Shown here piece by piece: positions 38,699-41,977 of a stretch of DNA of 41,977 nucleotides. The position numbers were made by a program, and so were the translations under genes. Numbering within the stretch: position 1 is the first letter of the stretch; every line of letters starts with the position of its first letter. The stretch is from the NCBI GenBank assembly GCA_900542325.1, contig UQMY01000021.1, forward strand, positions 1 to 41,977, given 5' to 3'. Under the pieces are notes generated by a model, which worked only from the letters and a program-made list of their open reading frames with translations, ran no database searches and was not told where the DNA came from. The stretch is from an uncultured Collinsella sp. (GTDB lineage Bacteria; Actinomycetota; Coriobacteriia; Coriobacteriales; Coriobacteriaceae).

Positions 38699-40174
38699 TT
38701 ACAGCGCCATCGTGCGGGCGCGGTCGATACGCGCCAGGCAGTCGTCGCGGCCGACGAGCGCCATGGTCTCGCCCAACGGAGGGCTCACCATGTTGCCGCA
38801 AACGGCGACGCGCACGGCCTGGAACACCACGCGCTTCTTGAGGTCCATTTGCTCGGGCAGCGGCTCAAGCGCGGCGTCGATGTTGTCAGCCGTCCACTCG
38901 TCCACACCCTCGAGAGCGGCCTTGGCGGCGTCCAGAATGGCACCCATGCCTTCCTTGGCCAGGCCCTTGTTGACGGATTTCTCGTCATACTCGAGCGTCT
39001 CGGCCGTAGCAAAGATGGGAGCGGCGACGGTCACGGCGTCGGCCGGCATCTTGGTGCGCGGCTTGACGATGGCGGCAAGTGCGTCGATCCAGTCCTCGTC
39101 GTACTCGACGTTGCCCTCGATGAGACCTGCCTCGTGCAGCTCGGGGACCATAATCTCGTCGGCAAACTGAGCGTCGGACATGCCGTTGATGTACTCGGCG
39201 TTGACCCAATCAAGCTTCTTGGGGTCGAAGGTCGCCGGGTTCTTGGAGATGCGATCGAGCGAGAACTTACTGGCCAGGACATCGCGCGGGATGATCGTGG
39301 TCTCGCCGTCGAGCGACCAGCCGAGCAGCGCCAGATAGTTGACGAAGGCATCGGACAGGTAGCCGGCGTCGCGGTACTCCTCCACCGAGGTGGCGCCGTG
39401 GCGCTTGGAGAGCTTCTTGCCGTCGGCGCCCAGGATCATGGAGATGTGGGCAAACGTAGGCACGGGCGCGCCGAGGGCCTCGTAGACCATGACCTGGCGC
39501 GGGGTGTTGGACAGGTGGTCATCGCCGCGGATGACATGGGTGATCTTCATCATGGCATCGTCAACGACGGTCGCGAAGTTATACGTGGGCGTGCCGTCGG
39601 AGCGGAAGATGACAAAGTCGTCGAGCTCCTTGGCATCGAAGGTCACCTCGCCGTGGACGGCGTCGTGGATGACGACGTCGCCGCGGTCCTCGGGCACCTT
39701 GATGCGCAAGACGTAGGGCTCGCCGGCCTCGATGCGGCGACGGGCCTCCTCGGGATCAAGATCGCGGCAGCGACGCTGATAGCCCTGGAAGGGGTCCTTG
39801 CGCTCCTGCGCGGCCTTACGGTCGGCGTCGAGCTGCTCCTTGGTGCAGAAGCAGGGATAGGCCTTGCCCTCGTCCCAAAGCTTCTGGGCGGCCTGCTTGT
39901 ACAGGTCCAGGCGCTCGGTCTGGGCATAGGGGCCGTAGTCGCCGCCCACCTCGGGACCCTCGTCCCAGTCCAGGCCAAGCCAACGCATGGCGCGCAGGAT
40001 GATCTGCGTGTTCTCGTCGGTGGAGCGGGTAGGGTCGGTGTCGTCGATGCGCAGGATGAACGTGCCACCGTTTGCGCGGGCAAAAGCCCAGTTATAGATA
40101 GCGGTGCGGGCGCCACCGATGTGCAGCTTGCCCGTCGGTGAGGGTGCAAAGCGGACGCGAACGTCTGATGCCAT
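38699..40174 (-). CDS. gltX: Glutamate-tRNA ligase
   Basis: A class I aminoacyl-tRNA synthetase of 491 residues. The HIGH-type motif is in PSPTGKLHIGGARTA near residue 10, and the KMSKS-type motif is KKLSKRHGA in the middle; FILRIDDTDP marks the glutamate family. The C-terminal helical anticodon-binding part follows residue 320. ATG 40174 has GAGGAG upstream; the longer frame to 40309 runs through a palindromic repeat and is not real. Whether it also charges tRNA-Gln, with GatCAB, cannot be told here. Confidence 0.96.
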   Translation of the reverse strand: MASDVRVRFAPSPTGKLHIGGARTAIYNWAFARANGGTFILRIDDTDPTRSTDENTQIILRAMRWLGLDWDEGPEVGGDYGPYAQTERLDLYKQAAQKLWDEGKAYPCFCTKEQLDADRKAAQERKDPFQGYQRRCRDLDPEEARRRIEAGEPYVLRIKVPEDRGDVVIHDAVHGEVTFDAKELDDFVIFRSDGTPTYNFATVVDDAMMKITHVIRGDDHLSNTPRQVMVYEALGAPVPTFAHISMILGADGKKLSKRHGATSVEEYRDAGYLSDAFVNYLALLGWSLDGETTIIPRDVLASKFSLDRISKNPATFDPKKLDWVNAEYINGMSDAQFADEIMVPELHEAGLIEGNVEYDEDWIDALAAIVKPRTKMPADAVTVAAPIFATAETLEYDEKSVNKGLAKEGMGAILDAAKAALEGVDEWTADNIDAALEPLPEQMDLKKRVVFQAVRVAVCGNMVSPPLGETMALVGRDDCLARIDRARTMAL

Positions 40175-40214
40175 GGAAATCTCCTCGATTGCAGGATGGA
40201 TGTCTAACCGCACT

Positions 40215-40245
40215 AGTATAAAGCAACAATGCGACCTCCGCACAA
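40215..40245 (-). promoter_or_regulatory. Possible promoter of gltX
   Basis: Minus strand: TTGTGC (plus 40240-40245), 19 bases, TATACT (plus 40215-40220), with a start about 35 bases before the gltX ATG. The -10 is good but the -35 is weak and the spacing long. Confidence 0.4.
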
Positions 40246-40255
40246 AGGGCACCGA

Positions 40256-40351
40256 CCCACTCATTGGGGACAGACTTAAATGACCATTCTTTGGGCAACC
40301 TGCCGGCACTTAGATAAGGCTGATCATTTAAGTCTGTCCCCAATGAGTGGG
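40256..40351. repeat. Perfect long inverted repeat between gltX and metK
   Basis: Two arms of 28 bases (40256-40283 and 40324-40351) are exact inverted copies, each containing CATTGGGGACAGACTTAAAT or its complement. A 40-base centre with a short TGCCGGCA palindrome separates them. Similar GGGGACAGACTTAAATG ends occur at IS200/REP-type (Y1 transposase) elements in many bacteria, so this is probably a non-autonomous mobile repeat. The identification rests on memory of that motif, not on a search. Confidence 0.8.
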
Positions 40352-40361
40352 TGCGGAAAGG

Positions 40362-40390
40362 GTGTGAATGTTTGATTTACGCGCTATGAT
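40362..40390 (+). promoter_or_regulatory. Possible metK promoter
   Basis: TATGAT at 40385-40390 is a reasonable -10. The hexamer 17 bases upstream (40362-40367, GTGTGA) is a poor -35. A start near 40397 would give a leader of about 60 bases containing the hairpin below. Confidence 0.3.
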
Positions 40391-40408
40391 GTGCCCTTGC
40401 ATACAGAG

Positions 40409-40435
40409 CCCGGCGGAATGGTAACGGTCGCCGGG
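40409..40435 (+). promoter_or_regulatory. Hairpin in the metK leader
   Basis: CCCGGCG (40409-40415) pairs with CGCCGGG (40429-40435), extended inward by a G-T pair, leaving an 11-base loop. It is followed by ACACGTTTTTG and then the ribosome site. The T run makes it terminator-like, but the hairpin does not match the SAM riboswitch classes I know. Confidence 0.45.
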
Positions 40436-40457
40436 ACACGTTTTTGAAAGGACAATC

Positions 40458-41738
40458 ATGTCAGAAGAGCTTCGTTCCATCCCGCCCCAACACGGATCGT
40501 TTGTGTTTACGTCGGAATCGGTGACCGAGGGTCATCCCGATAAGATCGCTGACCAGATCAGCGACGCCGTACTCGACGCAATCCTCGCCAAAGAAATAGA
40601 GCTCCAGGAGCAGGGCTATATTGCGCCCAACGGCGTGCCCGCCAACGTGGAGAACGTCCGCTGCGCCTGCGAGACCCTCGTGACCACCGGCACCGTCATC
40701 GTTGCCGGCGAGATCCGTACCCAGGCCTACGTCGACGTGCAGGAAATCGCCCGCGGCGTCATCCGCCGCATCGGCTACAACCGTGCCAAGTTCGGTTTTG
40801 ACTGCGATACCTGCGGCGTCATGAGCCTTATTCACGAGCAGTCACCCGACATCGCCCAGGGCGTCGACGAGTCGTTTGAGACGCAGACCGGCGCTACCAG
40901 CGACCCGATCGACTTGATCGGCGCCGGCGACCAGGGCATGATGTTCGGTTATGCCTCCAACGAAACCAAGACCCTCATGCCCATGCCGCACTACCTGGCG
41001 AGCCGCCTGGCCGAGCGCCTGGCAGCCGTGCGCCACGACGGCACCCTCGCCTACCTGCGCCCCGACGGCAAAACCCAGGTCACCGTGCGCTACGAGGAAG
41101 GCAAGCCCGTGGAGGTCACGACCATCGTCATCTCCACGCAGCATGCCGCCGAAATCGAGGACATGGGCAAGATCAAGGCCGATCTGATCGAGCACGTTAT
41201 CACCCCGGTTATGGCTGCTGAGAACATGCCGTGGGACAACGCGGACATCTATGTGAACCCCACCGGTCGCTTTGTCGTAGGCGGCCCCATGGGCGACACG
41301 GGCCTGACCGGCCGCAAGATCATCGTCGACACCTATGGCGGCTACGGCCGTCACGGCGGCGGCGCCTTTAGCGGCAAGGACTGCACCAAGGTTGACCGCT
41401 CCGCCGCGTATGCCGCGCGCTGGGTCGCCAAGAACGTGGTCGCCGCCGGTCTGGCCGACCGATGCGAAGTCGAGCTTGCCTACGCCATCGGCGTTTCCAA
41501 GCCCCTCTCAATCATGGTCGACACCTTCGGTACCGCGCATGTTGCCGAGGACAAGATCGTCGAGGCAGTTGAGAAAACCTTCGACCTGCGCCCGGGCGCC
41601 ATCATCCGCGACCTAGACCTGCGTCGCCCCATCTACGAAAAGACGGCAGCCTACGGCCACTTCGGCCGCGAAGACGCCGACTTCACCTGGGAAAAAACCG
41701 ACCGAGTCGAAGAACTCAAAGCAGCCTGCGGCCTGTAA
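40458..41738 (+). CDS. metK: S-adenosylmethionine synthetase
   Basis: Makes SAM from methionine and ATP, releasing phosphate and diphosphate. 426 residues, slightly longer than the usual 380-400 owing to inserts after residue 50. SVTEGHPDKIADQISDA opens the active site, GAGDQGMMFGYASNE is the first signature, and GGGAFSGKDCTKVDRS is the P-loop-like second signature. IYVNPTGRFVVGGPMGDTG is also intact. GAAAGGA lies 6 bases before the ATG. It is a single gene with its own terminator. Confidence 0.97.
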   Translation: MSEELRSIPPQHGSFVFTSESVTEGHPDKIADQISDAVLDAILAKEIELQEQGYIAPNGVPANVENVRCACETLVTTGTVIVAGEIRTQAYVDVQEIARGVIRRIGYNRAKFGFDCDTCGVMSLIHEQSPDIAQGVDESFETQTGATSDPIDLIGAGDQGMMFGYASNETKTLMPMPHYLASRLAERLAAVRHDGTLAYLRPDGKTQVTVRYEEGKPVEVTTIVISTQHAAEIEDMGKIKADLIEHVITPVMAAENMPWDNADIYVNPTGRFVVGGPMGDTGLTGRKIIVDTYGGYGRHGGGAFSGKDCTKVDRSAAYAARWVAKNVVAAGLADRCEVELAYAIGVSKPLSIMVDTFGTAHVAEDKIVEAVEKTFDLRPGAIIRDLDLRRPIYEKTAAYGHFGREDADFTWEKTDRVEELKAACGL

Positions 41739-41777
41739 GCCAACGGCAAAAGCTGCAGCCACATATCGATGCACCAA

Positions 41778-41811
41778 AAGAAGTACCGGCCCCAACCGGT
41801 ACTTCTTTTTT
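41778..41811 (+). terminator. Rho-independent terminator after metK
   Basis: A perfect 12-bp stem AAGAAGTACCGG/CCGGTACTTCTT (41778-41789, 41796-41807) around CCCCAA, then a run of T to 41811. Confidence 0.95.
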
Positions 41812-41977
41812 ATTAATCCGGTGGTGAAGATATTTCGATATGGGCATACGCAACGTCAGCAGCCAATGAATTTTGGAGCACATGCGCCTCTACCATGTAT
41901 CCTTAGTCCCGAGGGGCGGGGCATAAGGTCGATCGCGAGTTCCGCACGAGCCGGAGAGCACTTAATGTGCTCTCCGT
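41812..41977. other. Unassigned end of window with a hairpin
   Basis: No ORF of note. CGGAGAGCAC (41952-41961) and its exact inverse (41967-41976) form a 10-bp stem with a 5-base loop that ends at the window edge, so a following T run cannot be seen. A G-rich stretch (GAGGGGCGGGGC, from about 41911) precedes it. It may be the end of a transcript or the beginning of a structured RNA; I do not recognise it. Confidence 0.4.

Noticed and set aside
40175..40309. N-terminal extension of GltX by 45 residues
   Set aside because: It would translate the palindromic repeat and the promoter region. The ATG at 40174 has a good ribosome site and gives the normal start of the family.
40397..40457. SAM-I or SAM-II riboswitch before metK
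   Set aside because: The leader is too short for SAM-I and lacks the SAM-II pseudoknot sequence as I know it. It is kept only as an unassigned hairpin.

Overview
The window looks like ordinary chromosome of a high-GC member of the Coriobacteriia, most likely Collinsella or a near relative. This is inferred from gene content and order (scpA-scpB-rluB-cmk-plsC-ispH-DUF512-der-plsY-gpsA), from the GlgC/GlgD pair, and from the style of the intergenic palindromes. No database search was made. No phage, plasmid, CRISPR or transposase gene was found.

Layout. (1) 1-17325, all on the minus strand: tRNA-Pro, then a long, tightly packed housekeeping series. Read in its own direction it runs ABC-F ATPase, small membrane protein, site-2-type protease, scpA, scpB, rluB, cmk, plsC, ispH, DUF512 radical-SAM protein, der, plsY, gpsA, rpe, cysteine desulfurase, Nif3-like protein, zinc-ribbon coiled-coil protein, coaBC. 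Many junctions are ATGA overlaps or gaps below 20 bases. The products serve glycerol-phosphate and phospholipid synthesis (GpsA, PlsY, PlsC), isoprenoids (IspH), CoA (CoaBC), ribosome maturation (Der, RluB), chromosome segregation (ScpA/ScpB) and sulfur transfer. (2) 17357-19019, minus: tRNA-Ala, a repeated palindromic element that runs into the end of a thiamine pyrophosphokinase gene, and a HAD phosphatase. (3) 19352-32495, plus: a complete glycogen locus, glgB-glgP-glgC-glgD-glgA, followed by a GH13-GH77 fusion enzyme. GlgC/GlgD make ADP-glucose, GlgA elongates, GlgB branches, GlgP degrades, and the fusion could trim and rearrange the short glucans. (4) 32584-40174: a small FmdB-type protein (plus), then on the minus strand gltX, priA, def, fmt and rsmB. 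(5) 40458-41738, plus: metK, with a structured leader and a clear terminator.

Most unusual points. GlgA carries a C-terminal tail of about 290 residues and GlgB one of about 95 residues, both resembling histone H1 (Lys/Ala/Thr/Pro-rich). The GlgB lacks the histidine normally found in conserved region I. The PlsC homologue has HX4E in place of HX4D. GGTAAAAC-type palindromes lie upstream of both glgB and the GH13-GH77 gene and suggest one shared regulator. Four different palindromic intergenic elements are present, one of which supplies the C-terminus of the thiamine pyrophosphokinase.
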